A stretch of DNA of 64,000 nucleotides from JAFKFJ01 sp963786445. Its GTDB lineage: Bacteria > Pseudomonadota > Alphaproteobacteria > Acetobacterales > Acetobacteraceae. A program made the translations under genes and the position numbers. A model generated the notes under the pieces. The model was not told the DNA's origin. It was given only the letters and a program-made list of their open reading frames with translations, and did no database searches. The stretch spans positions 320,545-384,544 of the forward strand of contig CAWAZU010000026.1 in NCBI GenBank assembly GCA_963786445.1, given 5' to 3'. Shown here one piece after another: positions 26,438-35,488 of this stretch. The stretch's first letter is position 1. Each line of letters opens with the position of its first letter.

Positions 26438-27878
26438 GCGCGGTGAAGGCGTACAGCGCCTCAAAACCTTTCTCGCGGCCGTGGCCCGACAGTTTCACGC
26501 CGCCGAACGGCAGCTCGACGCCGCCGCCGGCGCCATAATTGTTCACGAACACCTGCCCCGATTTCAGCGCGCGCGCGAGCCGCAGCTGCCGCCCGCCGTC
26601 GCGCGTCCACACCCCGGCGACCAGGCCGTAGCGCGTTCCGTTGGCGATGCGGATGGCCTCCGCCTCGTCGCGGAACGGGATCACCACCTGCACCGGCCCG
26701 AAAATCTCCTCCTGCGCCAGGCGATGCTCGGGCGGCACGTCGCCGAACAGCGTCGGGCGCACATAGAACCCGCCATTGGGCGCCTGCGGCACGATCGTGC
26801 CCGCGGCGGCGGCGGCGCAGCCGTCGTTGCGCGCCAGTTCCAGGTAGCCGGTCACGATCTCGCGCTGCCGCGCCGAGACCAGCGGGCCGACATCGAAGCC
26901 GCCCAGCGCCGGCCCGACGCGCAGCGCCTGGTAGCGCTCCGCCATGCGGCCCAGCACCGCGTCGTACACCGGCCGCTCGACCAGGATGCGGCTGGCCGCC
27001 GAGCAGGTCTGGCCGGCGTTCTGCAGCCCGGCATTGACCAGGAACGGCAGCGCCGCGTCCAGGTCGGCGTCGGCGAACACCAGTTGCGGCGACTTGCCGC
27101 CGAGTTCCAGCGTCACCGGCACCGCGTTGCGCGCCGCCGCCGCCTGCACCAGCGCGCCGGTCGCCGCCGAGCCGGTGAACGAGAGGTGATCGATCCCCGC
27201 GTGCCCGGCCAGCGCCGCCCCGGCCTCCTCGCCCAGGCCGGTGACCAGGTTCAGCGCGCCCGCCGGCAGGTCCGCCTCGGCGGCGATGCGGGCGAAGGCG
27301 AGCGCCGTCAGGCACGCCTCCTCGGCCGGCTTCAGCACCGTGGCGTTGCCGGCGGCGAGCGCGCCGACCACGCTGCGGCCGATGATCTGCATCGGGTAGT
27401 TCCACGGGATGATGTGGCCGGTGACCCCGTGCGGCTCGCGCAGCGTCAGCACCGTGTAGCCGCGCTGGTAGGGGATGGTCTCGCCGTGCAGCTTGTCGGC
27501 GGCGCCGGCGTAGAACTCCAGGTAGCGCGCCAGCGCCAGCGCGTCGGCCCGCGCCTCGCGCAGCGGCTTGCCGACATCGAGCGCCTCCAGCCGCGCCAGT
27601 TCGTCGGTCCGCTCGGCGACGAGGCGCGCCATGCGCAGCAGGACACGCCCGCGCTCGGCGGCCGAAAGCGCGCCCCAGGCGCCCTCGCTCGCCGCCCGCG
27701 CCGCCGCCACCGCGCGGTCGATGTCGGAGGCGCCGCCGCGCGCGATCCGCGCCAGTTCGGTGCCGTCGGAGGGATTGGTCAGCGGCAGCGTGTCGCCCCG
27801 GTCGGCCGCAATCCAGTCGCCGTCAATGAAATGGGCCGGGTTCGCAAATCCGGAGTTGGCGACCGCATCGCTGTCCAT
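26409..27878 (-). CDS. NAD(P)-dependent aldehyde dehydrogenase
   Basis: A 489-residue ALDH. HIIPWNYPMQIIGRSVVGAL, the Glu motif LELGGKSPQ, the nucleotide motif SFTGSAATG and the catalytic Cys in NAGQTCSAASRILVE are intact, as is the C-terminal EEIFGPVQVVIPF. The broad family oxidises many aldehydes; the location next to sugar genes would fit a sugar-derived or glycolaldehyde-type substrate, but this is only context. It is convergent with galT and stands alone. Confidence 0.88.
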   Translation of the reverse strand: MDSDAVANSGFANPAHFIDGDWIAADRGDTLPLTNPSDGTELARIARGGASDIDRAVAAARAASEGAWGALSAAERGRVLLRMARLVAERTDELARLEALDVGKPLREARADALALARYLEFYAGAADKLHGETIPYQRGYTVLTLREPHGVTGHIIPWNYPMQIIGRSVVGALAAGNATVLKPAEEACLTALAFARIAAEADLPAGALNLVTGLGEEAGAALAGHAGIDHLSFTGSAATGALVQAAAARNAVPVTLELGGKSPQLVFADADLDAALPFLVNAGLQNAGQTCSAASRILVERPVYDAVLGRMAERYQALRVGPALGGFDVGPLVSARQREIVTGYLELARNDGCAAAAAGTIVPQAPNGGFYVRPTLFGDVPPEHRLAQEEIFGPVQVVIPFRDEAEAIRIANGTRYGLVAGVWTRDGGRQLRLARALKSGQVFVNNYGAGGGVELPFGGVKLSGHGREKGFEALYAFTALKTVAILHG

Positions 27879-27964
27879 GACTGGCCTCGCGCAAGACAAG
27901 AGTGTGCCGGCAGGCAGAGGAAGCTGCCCGCCGGCAGGCCGTCACGTCAACCGGTCGGCCGCGC

Positions 27965-28528
27965 CTAGGCGGCGCGCATCAGCACTTTCCCGCCGTCCCA
28001 GATGCCGAGACAAACGCGCTCGCCGCCGCGCACCAGCAGCAGGTAGGGGTCGAGCACGGCGCGTTCCTGCACCAGTTCGCCCAGGATCAGCGCCGAACCC
28101 GCCACCTGCTTCTGCAGGCTGCGCGCGGTCTCGGCGATCTCGTCCGGCACCGCGAGGCGGTCGAGCGCCGCGGTCGGCACCCACCGCTCCTCCCAGTGCG
28201 AGCCGGCGCGCAGCCGCAGCAGGCCGGAGGCGAACAGCAGCGGCAGCAGGCACAGCCACGCGAAGCTGACCGCACAAGGCAGCGAGGGCGAGACGTCCTT
28301 CAGCCCCTGCGCCAGCCCGCTGGTCGCCGCCATGCCGATGAACGGCAGCAGCAGCCCGGCCAGCAGCAGCCCCTGATGCCGATACCAGAAGTTCGGGCCG
28401 AATTTCTGCACCTGTGCGCGCTTGTGCGCGGCGAGCGCCGCGAGCGGCACCGGGGCGATCCCGCTCTCCGCCAGCGCCTCGGCGAGCGGGCTGAGGCGTG
28501 CAACCGAAGTAGCCGAGTCGAAGGGCAT
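27965..28528 (-). CDS. Hypothetical membrane protein
   Basis: A 187-residue protein with two adjacent hydrophobic segments at about residues 52-75 (GLLLAGLLLPFIGMAATSGL) and 85-105 (AVSFAWLCLLPLLFASGLL). A soluble C-terminal half follows, and there is an amphipathic N-terminal part. The hairpin membrane topology would place both ends on the same side. I do not recognise the family. A GAGG-like ribosome site lies just upstream, and it is divergent from the GT87 genes. Confidence 0.55.
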   Translation of the reverse strand: MPFDSATSVARLSPLAEALAESGIAPVPLAALAAHKRAQVQKFGPNFWYRHQGLLLAGLLLPFIGMAATSGLAQGLKDVSPSLPCAVSFAWLCLLPLLFASGLLRLRAGSHWEERWVPTAALDRLAVPDEIAETARSLQKQVAGSALILGELVQERAVLDPYLLLVRGGERVCLGIWDGGKVLMRAA

Positions 28529-28715
28529 GGTGGGTTCCTCCCTGCCAACTTACCGACGGATAAGAGTCCGCCAGATGGCTTCCGGTTCACACTCACGTTG
28601 CGGTGATCGTGCGAACCTGTCGCCGCCGCGCGTGACGGCGGGAGGGTCTGGAACGAATCACGTTGCGGGCCCATGATGGTCGGCCACGCGGATGGACAGG
28701 TCGAGAGCCGGCGCG

Positions 28716-29916
28716 GTGCCAGATTTTCGTGCTTACCCGGCGGCGATTGCGCGCGTGCTCGTTGCGGGCGCTTCTGCTGCTGATGCTGGCCGGCTCGGTT
28801 GCCACGATGTGGGTGCTGCTGGCGCAGCAATGGCACGACGGGCCGTACCGGGTCTCGTCGGTGTCCCACCGGATGCCGGAACTCGACTACGAGCTGTTCT
28901 GGGCCGCCGGAAAAATGGCGGAAGCCGGCCGGGCGGCGCAGCTCTACGACGGGCCGGGTTTCCTGGCGTGGCGGGAGCAGCTGTTCGGGGCGGGTCTGTT
29001 CCGGCTGGACTGGATCTATCCGCCGCCGATGATCGCGGTGGCGATGGCGTTCTGCCGCATGCCGCTGCTTGCCGGATACGTCGTCTGGGGCGTGCTGGTG
29101 TGCGGCGCGTCGGTCTGGGTGCTGCGCGGCGCCGGCCTGTCGTGGCGGGTCGTGCTGTTCGGCCTGTTCGGCCCGCCGGCATGGCGCGGCATCACCTCCG
29201 GCCAATACGCGCCGCTGGCCGCCTCCCTGGTCGTGGCCGGTCTGCTGCAGGCGCGCCGCGCCCCGCTGCGCGCCGGCCTGCTGATCGTGCTGGCGACGCT
29301 CAAGCCGCATCTCGGCATCCTGGTTCCGGTCGTATGGCTGGCGCAGCGGCGCTGGACGGCGTTCGCCACCGCGACCGCGGGCACGCTGGTCCTGGCGGCC
29401 GGCAGCACGGCGTTGTTCGGCGCCGCGATCTGGCCCGCTTTCCTGCACGGCAGCAGCGCCTCCGCCCGCGCGCTGCTGGAGCGCGCGTCGCCCGAGGGAT
29501 ATGCCGGCGGCGCCGCCTCCGTGTTCTGGATGGTGCGCAGTCTCGGCGCCACGATCGCGTTCGGCTATGCCGCGCAGTTGCTGGCTGCGCTGCTGGCGGT
29601 CGCCCTGGTGTGGCTGGCGGCGCGGCGCGGCGGCGACACCGCTGCCGCAGGCGTCGCCGTGTGCCTGACCCTGCTGGTCTCGCCCTATCTCTATTATTCC
29701 GACATGGTCGGCTACTCGATCGTGGTCGCCATGCTGGCCGAGCGCCATCCCGCTGCCGTGCTGCCGATATTTTTGTGGTTGTTCCCCGGCATCAGCGAAA
29801 GCCTGGCCGTGCTGACCGGCGTGCAGGTGCTGCCGCTGTTCGCCGGACTTGCCGCCGCCCTGGCGTGGCGGGAGTTCGCCGCCGAACTGCCGCGCCGGGA
29901 GGACATGGGCGCATGA
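28716..29916 (+). CDS. GT87-like (DUF2029) membrane glycosyltransferase 1, one frameshift
   Basis: Multi-spanning protein of the DUF2029/GT87 group, which transfers mannose or related sugars from a polyprenyl phosphate on the outer face of the inner membrane. The start is set by alignment with the tandem copy: RAYPAAIARVLVAG here matches RAYPRAIARGLLAG there. That N-terminus is one frame away from the rest, and removing one G near 28766 joins it to ALLLLMLAGSVATM, giving 399 residues. A TTG start at 28663 would avoid the shift but loses the similarity. The shared LYDGPGF, DWIYPPPM and LATLKPHLG motifs are conserved between copies. Confidence 0.7.
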
Positions 29917-31154
29917 TGCGCCGCGCATATCCGCGCGCCATCGCGCGGGGGCTGCTCGCGGGCCTGCTGCTGGTTGGTCTGGCGGGAGCCATCGCGACGC
30001 TGGCGTTGCACCTGTGGGCGCAATGGCACGACGGGCCGTACCGCGTGTCGTCGCTCACCCACACGATGCCGGAGGGCGACTATTCGCTGCTTTGGTCCGC
30101 CGGCAGGATGGCGGCGTCCGGTCAGGGAGCGGAGGTGTATGACGGGCCAAAACTGCTGATCGGGCGAGAGGCGCTGTTCGGCCCCGGCTGGTCGCGGCTC
30201 GACTGGATGTATCCCCCGCCGATGCTCGCGCTGGGGATGGCGGTGTCGGCCATTCCGCTCCTGCCCGGCTACGCGATGTGGCTGCTGCTGATGTGCGCCG
30301 CGTCGATCTGGGCCTTGCGCGGCGCCGGACTGTCGTGGCGGGTCGTGCTGTTCGGCCTGTTCGGGCCGCCGACCTGGCTGTGCCTCGCGCTCGGCCAATA
30401 TGCGCCGCTGGCCGCGTCGTTCGTCGTGGCTGGGCTGCTGCAGGCGCGCCGCAGCCCGATCCGCGCCGGGCTGCAGGTCGCCCTGGCGACGCTGAAGCCG
30501 CATCTCGGTGTGCTGGTTCCCGTCGTCTGGCTCGCACAGCGACGGTGGAAGGCGTTTGCCGCGGCGGGCGTCGGCACGCTGGTGCTCGCCGGTGCCAGCA
30601 CCGCGCTGCTCGGCATCGGCATCTGGCCGGCGTTCCTGCACGGCATCGGCGTGTCCGGTTCCATGCTCCTGGCAGGCTATTTCCGCAACGGCTATCCGCT
30701 GTGGGCGGCCTCCGTGTTCTGGATGGCGCGCAGTTTCGGTGCGTCGATCGCACTCGGCTACGCCGCACAGGTCCTGGCAGCTTTCGCGGTGGTCGGCGCC
30801 GTCTGGTTCGCGGCGCGGCGCGGCAGCGCGCGCGCTGCCGCCGCGGTCGCGGCGTGTATGATGCCGCTCGTCTCGCCCTATCTCTACACGTTCGACCTGG
30901 TCGGCTACTCGATCGTCGTCGCCATGCTCGCCGAGCAACGCGGCTTCGACGCGCTGCCGATCGTCCTCTGGCTGTGTCCCGGCGTCAGCGAGCTTTTCGC
31001 GTACACGACCGGCATGGCAGTGCTGCCGGTGTGCGTCGTGCTGGTGGCGGTCCTGGCGTGGCGGGAATTCGATGGGCGTTTGCCCGCGGGCGACGCGGCG
31101 GCGGCGCGGACAGAGCCCGCCGCACCACCGCCATCGCTCCGTTCGGCCGTTTAG
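29913..31154 (+). CDS. GT87-like (DUF2029) membrane glycosyltransferase 2
   Basis: A 413-residue paralogue of the preceding gene; the identity is obvious across long stretches, for example LRGAGLSWRVVLFGLFGPP in both. About ten hydrophobic segments. DYSLLWSAGRMAASG holds the acidic residue near the first loop expected for GT-C enzymes. The ATGA overlap with gene 1 and the similarity show a local tandem duplication. The donor and acceptor are unknown; nearby GT2 and TVP38 genes suggest lipid-linked envelope glycan assembly. Confidence 0.75.
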   Translation: MMRRAYPRAIARGLLAGLLLVGLAGAIATLALHLWAQWHDGPYRVSSLTHTMPEGDYSLLWSAGRMAASGQGAEVYDGPKLLIGREALFGPGWSRLDWMYPPPMLALGMAVSAIPLLPGYAMWLLLMCAASIWALRGAGLSWRVVLFGLFGPPTWLCLALGQYAPLAASFVVAGLLQARRSPIRAGLQVALATLKPHLGVLVPVVWLAQRRWKAFAAAGVGTLVLAGASTALLGIGIWPAFLHGIGVSGSMLLAGYFRNGYPLWAASVFWMARSFGASIALGYAAQVLAAFAVVGAVWFAARRGSARAAAAVAACMMPLVSPYLYTFDLVGYSIVVAMLAEQRGFDALPIVLWLCPGVSELFAYTTGMAVLPVCVVLVAVLAWREFDGRLPAGDAAAARTEPAAPPPSLRSAV

Positions 31155-32488
31155 GCGGCAACCCGCGCCGGCTGCACGGCGCCGCGCAGCCATTGCCACG
31201 CGGCGGAGTCGAGGCCGAGGCGCACCAGGGCCGCCATGCTGACGGTGACGTGCGCCCACCAGACATACTGGCGCAGCAGCCAGCCCGCCGGCGCGACCGA
31301 GGGCAGGAAGGCGGGCGCGTCCCAGACCAGGAACACGGTCGCGACCGCATTCGCCCACAGCAGGCCGCGGACGCGGCCGGGTGCCGCGCCGCGCGCCAGC
31401 GCCAGCAGGCCCGGTGCCTCCAGCAGCAGCACCACGGCGCGATATTCGATGTTCGGGTGGGCAAAAAAACAGCCGGCGGTCAGCGCCGCCCCGATCGTCA
31501 GGAACAGGCGCATCGGCTCGGGCAGCGCGGCGAACGCGCGCGCGAAATCGCGCTGCATTGCGAGCCGGATCGCCACCGCCGCCGCGAGGATCACCAGACC
31601 GGCCAGCACGCTCAGCGGAATCGCACGGCCGAGCGCCTCGCGCAGCCCCGGATGGCGCGCCATCACGCCCGGCAGCAGGACGACGGCAAGGTGCGCACCG
31701 CCGAACGGCAGGTTGGCCGCGCCCCACATCTTCTCGAAGTAGAAGACGGTGGCGTTGCCGAGCGCGCGCTGCGTCTCGGCGCCGAACCGCCATGCGAACG
31801 CGCCGGCCGCGCCGGCCGAAACGACAGCGATGGCCAGCAGGGTGCGGACGCGCTCGCGCAGCGCCACGACGAGCAGCACCAGCGGATAGAATTTCAGCGC
31901 CGCCGCCGCCAGGATCACGCCATATCCGGCCACGCGCCACGGCAACGACCGCAGCAGCAGCCGCGCCGCGATCACGCACATCGCGAAGATCAGCAGGTCG
32001 GTGTTGCCGCGTTCCAGCGCGAAAATGCTCGCCGTGGACACCATCGTCAGGCTCAGCACGGCGTGGTCGATGACACGGAACCGCGGCAGCGGCAGCGCGA
32101 ACAGCGCCGCCAGGAACAGAACATCCAGCGCCAGCCCGAACGGCACGGCGCAGGCGGAACTCGCAGGAATGAAATCGAGCCGCAGCCACAGCGGCGAATA
32201 ATCCTGCAGCCGGCCGAGCGGGTCGCACGGGTTGACGCTGTACACGTCGATGCCGCGCCGCCAGCATTCCAGTTGTGCCAGGACGAAGCGCGTGTCGATG
32301 AACGGCCGGCCCCCCGTCATGTCGCCGCCCGCGTGGACCCAGTGAACCCCGACGGCGCGCAGCAGCGCCTCGTAGGCCGGGCGGTCCCACAGGAACAGCG
32401 CGACGAACGCGGCAAACACGGCAACCGCTGCGAGCGGCGGCACACGGTCCAGGAATTTTGGCCGCAGGCCGCTCACGACCTCCGGCAT
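31151..32488 (-). CDS. GT87-like (DUF2029) membrane glycosyltransferase 3
   Basis: A 445-residue membrane protein, more distant from the two tandem copies. GGDMTGGRPFIDTRFVLAQL holds the luminal acidic residues. LERGNTDLLIFAM and ALKFYPLVLLVVAL match the GT87 pattern (E-x-G-Q/N and LK-x-xP). It has 9-11 hydrophobic segments. It converges on gene 2 with overlapping stop codons and is followed, in its own direction of origin, by the TVP38 and GT2 genes upstream. Confidence 0.72.
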   Translation of the reverse strand: MPEVVSGLRPKFLDRVPPLAAVAVFAAFVALFLWDRPAYEALLRAVGVHWVHAGGDMTGGRPFIDTRFVLAQLECWRRGIDVYSVNPCDPLGRLQDYSPLWLRLDFIPASSACAVPFGLALDVLFLAALFALPLPRFRVIDHAVLSLTMVSTASIFALERGNTDLLIFAMCVIAARLLLRSLPWRVAGYGVILAAAALKFYPLVLLVVALRERVRTLLAIAVVSAGAAGAFAWRFGAETQRALGNATVFYFEKMWGAANLPFGGAHLAVVLLPGVMARHPGLREALGRAIPLSVLAGLVILAAAVAIRLAMQRDFARAFAALPEPMRLFLTIGAALTAGCFFAHPNIEYRAVVLLLEAPGLLALARGAAPGRVRGLLWANAVATVFLVWDAPAFLPSVAPAGWLLRQYVWWAHVTVSMAALVRLGLDSAAWQWLRGAVQPARVAA

Positions 32489-32495
32489 CGCGGCG

Positions 32496-33227
32496 TCATT
32501 CCGCCGCCTCGCGCGCGACCGCCGCCGGCGCCGTCCGCAGCACCGCCGCCGCCATCCGGCCGAGCCGCAGCGTCAGTACCAGCGTCGCCACCAGGCCCGC
32601 CGCCAGCAGCAGCGTGCGCACCGGCCGGCCCGCTGCGGCGTGGGCATCGAGGCCGGCGCCCGCCAGCACGCCGATCATCACGTAGCCGAACAGCGCCGGC
32701 AGGCAGGCCAGCGTGCCCAGCAGATAGTCCCGCCCCGACACCGACGACAGCCCGAGCGCGTAGCTGGTGAGCGAGAACGGCATCACCGGCGAGACGCGCA
32801 GCAGCATCACCAGCCGCCATCCCTCCTGCGCCACACGTCCGTCGAAATCCTGCAACCGCCGGCGCCGGCGCAGTATCCGCGCGATCGCCGGCCGCCACAT
32901 CGAGCGGGCGAGCACGAAGGCGAGCCAGGCGCCGGCAAGCGTGCTCAGCGCCGCCAGCGCAAATCCGGTCAGCGGGCCATACAGCGCGCCGGCCGCCACG
33001 CCGAGCAGCGCCGCCGGCAGAATCCCGCTCAACGCCACCAGGACCTGGAGCCCGAAAAACACCAGCGAGCCGGCAACCCCGAGGCCACGGACGAGGTGCA
33101 GCAGCGCCTGCAGATCGGCGAGCAGCGTCTGCGGCATCAGCCGCGCCGCCGCCGCGCCCGCGATCAGCAGCGCCAGCAGCGCCGCCGCCGGCACGAATTT
33201 CCGCCACGCGCCGGGCGCAAGCGTCAT
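32496..33227 (-). CDS. TVP38/TMEM64 (DedA-like) membrane protein
   Basis: A 243-residue protein of the VTT/SNARE-associated family. The landmark is VSPVMPFSLTSYALGLSSV (the R-x-x-P-x-x-P-F region), with GVAAGALYGPLTGF as the first re-entrant loop. About six membrane segments. DedA and TVP38 proteins are now linked to lipid carrier recycling and membrane lipid scrambling. The gene overlaps the GT2 stop as ATGA, so it may help supply the lipid carrier used by the neighbouring glycosyltransferases. Confidence 0.85.
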   Translation of the reverse strand: MTLAPGAWRKFVPAAALLALLIAGAAAARLMPQTLLADLQALLHLVRGLGVAGSLVFFGLQVLVALSGILPAALLGVAAGALYGPLTGFALAALSTLAGAWLAFVLARSMWRPAIARILRRRRRLQDFDGRVAQEGWRLVMLLRVSPVMPFSLTSYALGLSSVSGRDYLLGTLACLPALFGYVMIGVLAGAGLDAHAAAGRPVRTLLLAAGLVATLVLTLRLGRMAAAVLRTAPAAVAREAAE

Positions 33228-34006
33228 ACCAGCCGCTCCTGCAAATGGGCGAGCCGGCGTTCCTCGTCGCGGCTGAACACCGCGGCGCGGCCGAGGCCCG
33301 AGCGTTGCAGGCGGAACTGCACGGCGGTGCGCAGCACGCCGATGCCATAGACCACGCTGCGGCGGAAATCGATCGACGACGCCTCGGCAAAGTATTTCGT
33401 CGGGCAGGAGATCTCGCCGATGCGGAAGCCGAAGTAGATCGCCTGCGCCAGCATCTGGTTGTCGAACACGAAATCGTCCGAGCAGGCGAGCAGCGGCAGC
33501 TGTTCCAGCACCGTTCGGCTCCACGCGCGATAGCCGGTATGGTACTCCGACAGCTTGTGGCCGAGCAGCAGGTTCTGCAAGAACGTCAGCACGCGGTTGG
33601 CGACGTATTTGTAGCGCGGCATGCCGCCGGCCAGCGCGCCGACGCCGAGGATGCGCGAGCCGAGCACGACGTCGAACTGCTCGGAGGCGATCATGGAGGC
33701 CATCGCCGCGACCAGTCTCGGGGTGTACTGGTAGTCGGGATGCAGCATCACCACGATGTCGGCGCCGCGGGCCAGCGCCGCGCGGTAGCAGGTCTTCTGG
33801 TTGGCGCCGTAGCCGCGATTGGCGTCGTGGGCGAGGGTGAAAATGCCGAGCTGCCGCGCCACCGCGATGGTGCGGTCGGCACTGGCGTCGTCGGTGAGAA
33901 TGACGTCATCGACGATATCCCGGGGGATTTCGGCGAACGTCCGGGCCAGCGTTTTTTCGGCATTGTAGGCCGGCAGGACCACGCAGATTTTCTTGTTCGA
34001 TAGCAT
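33224..34006 (-). CDS. GT2-family glycosyltransferase (polyprenyl-phosphate type)
   Basis: About 260 residues. The N-terminal GT-A fold shows KKICVVLPAYNAEKTLARTF, the donor-site DDASADRT, RGYGANQKTCYRAAL and the metal motif in LHPDYQYTP. SEYHTGYRAWSRTVLEQLP is common in dolichol-phosphate-mannose-synthase-like bacterial enzymes. There is no strong C-terminal membrane segment. An ATG at 34021 is an alternative start. It probably makes a polyprenyl-phosphate sugar for the GT87-like enzymes. Confidence 0.82.
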   Translation of the reverse strand: MLSNKKICVVLPAYNAEKTLARTFAEIPRDIVDDVILTDDASADRTIAVARQLGIFTLAHDANRGYGANQKTCYRAALARGADIVVMLHPDYQYTPRLVAAMASMIASEQFDVVLGSRILGVGALAGGMPRYKYVANRVLTFLQNLLLGHKLSEYHTGYRAWSRTVLEQLPLLACSDDFVFDNQMLAQAIYFGFRIGEISCPTKYFAEASSIDFRRSVVYGIGVLRTAVQFRLQRSGLGRAAVFSRDEERRLAHLQERLV

Positions 34007-34123
34007 CGAACCGGTTTCCATTTGCGCATCGGTCGATTCCCGCAATAGACCGGGGTCGCGGTTTTCGCCACATCGGCACGACGAACGGTTGAGCCATGTC
34101 GGCTTCGGCCCTAGCTTCGCGCC

Positions 34124-35443
34124 ATGCACGCCCCCGCCCCCGTCCTGGCCGAACCCGACCCTTCGGTGGCGGAGCTGCTGGCCGCGCGCCCGCATCTGGC
34201 CATGCACGCGATGGACGGATTGCTAATGGAGGACGTGGCGCTGAACGCCGTCGCCGATGCGCTCGGCACCCCGGTCTGGGCGTACGGCGCGGGGGTGTTG
34301 CGGCGGCGGCTGGCCGAGCTGCAGCGCGCGCTGGCGGGGCTGGCGCACGTGCATTACGCGGTGAAGGCGAACGACCACCTCGCGGTGCTGCGCGTGCTCG
34401 CCGCCGGCGGCGCCGGCGCGGATGTGGTCAGCGGCGGCGAACTGGCGCGCGCACTGCGCGCCGGCATCGCGCCCGCGCGCATCGTGTTCTCCGGCGTCGG
34501 CAAGACCGCGGACGAAATCCGCGCCGCGCTGGCCGCGGACATCGCGCAGCTCAACGTCGAGAGCGCCGCCGAACTGGAAGCGATCTCGGCCATTGCGTCC
34601 GGCATGGGGCGCGAGGCAAAACTGGCGCTGCGCATCAATCCCGACGTGGACGCCGGGACGCACGCAAAAATCACCACCGGGCGCGCGGAGAACAAGTTCG
34701 GCATCCGCTATGCCGATGCGGCGTCGCTCTATGCCCGCGCGGCGACGCTGCCGGGCCTGCGCCCGGTCGGGCTGGCGCTGCATATCGGCAGCCAGGTGCT
34801 GGCGCTCGCCCCGTATCGCGCCGCCTTCGCCCGCGCCGCGGCACTGGTGCGCGACCTGCGCACCGCCGGCCATGACGTCAGCCGCATGGATTGCGGCGGC
34901 GGGCTCGGCATCCCCTACCGCGACGAGCTTTCCGTCACGCCCGACGCTTTTGCCGGCGCGCTGCGCGCCGCGTTCGGGGCCTTGGACCTGGAGCTGATGG
35001 TCGAGCCGGGGCGCTGGCTGGTCGGCCCGGCGGGCGTGCTGCTGGCGACCGTGCTGCTGACCAAGGAAGAAGAGCGGTTTGTGGTGCTCGATGCCGCCAT
35101 GACCGAGCTGATCCGGCCGGCCATGTACGATGCCTGGCACGCGATCGTGCCGCTCTCGCCGGTGCGGGCGCGGCAGGCGGCGGCGCCGGCCGATGTCGTC
35201 GGGCCGGTGTGCGAGACCGCCGACACGTTTGCGCGCGCCCGGAACTTGCCGAAACTGCACGCCGGCGACCGGGTCGCGCTGCTGGATGCCGGCGCCTACG
35301 GGGCGGTGATGAGTTCCACCTATAACGCCCGGCCGCTGGCCCCGATCGTGCTGATCGACGGCGCGCGCTGGGCGACCATCCGGCCGCGCCAGGCCGTCGA
35401 GGAACTCTGGCGCCACGAAAGCGTCCCAGACTTCCTGGCATGA
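34124..35443 (+). CDS. lysA: Diaminopimelate decarboxylase
   Basis: A 439-residue PLP enzyme of alanine-racemase fold (type III). HYAVKANDHLAVLRVLAAGG carries the PLP lysine, GADVVSGGELARAL and ENKFGI follow, the Gly-rich phosphate loop is CGGGLGIPY, and GPVCETADTFARAR has the active-site Cys-Glu. It converts meso-diaminopimelate to L-lysine. The DUF4175 gene follows 45 bases later, a pairing I recall from other alphaproteobacteria. Confidence 0.95.
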   Translation: MHAPAPVLAEPDPSVAELLAARPHLAMHAMDGLLMEDVALNAVADALGTPVWAYGAGVLRRRLAELQRALAGLAHVHYAVKANDHLAVLRVLAAGGAGADVVSGGELARALRAGIAPARIVFSGVGKTADEIRAALAADIAQLNVESAAELEAISAIASGMGREAKLALRINPDVDAGTHAKITTGRAENKFGIRYADAASLYARAATLPGLRPVGLALHIGSQVLALAPYRAAFARAAALVRDLRTAGHDVSRMDCGGGLGIPYRDELSVTPDAFAGALRAAFGALDLELMVEPGRWLVGPAGVLLATVLLTKEEERFVVLDAAMTELIRPAMYDAWHAIVPLSPVRARQAAAPADVVGPVCETADTFARARNLPKLHAGDRVALLDAGAYGAVMSSTYNARPLAPIVLIDGARWATIRPRQAVEELWRHESVPDFLA

Positions 35444-35488
35444 CCCGCTTTCTGGCATGATCCGCGCAGCTTCGGGCGAGCCCACGCG

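Noticed and set aside
29712..32390. An 892-codon minus-strand frame overlapping the GT87-like genes
   Set aside because: Shadow of the membrane-protein genes; composition is Arg/Ala-rich and lacks membrane segments or motifs.
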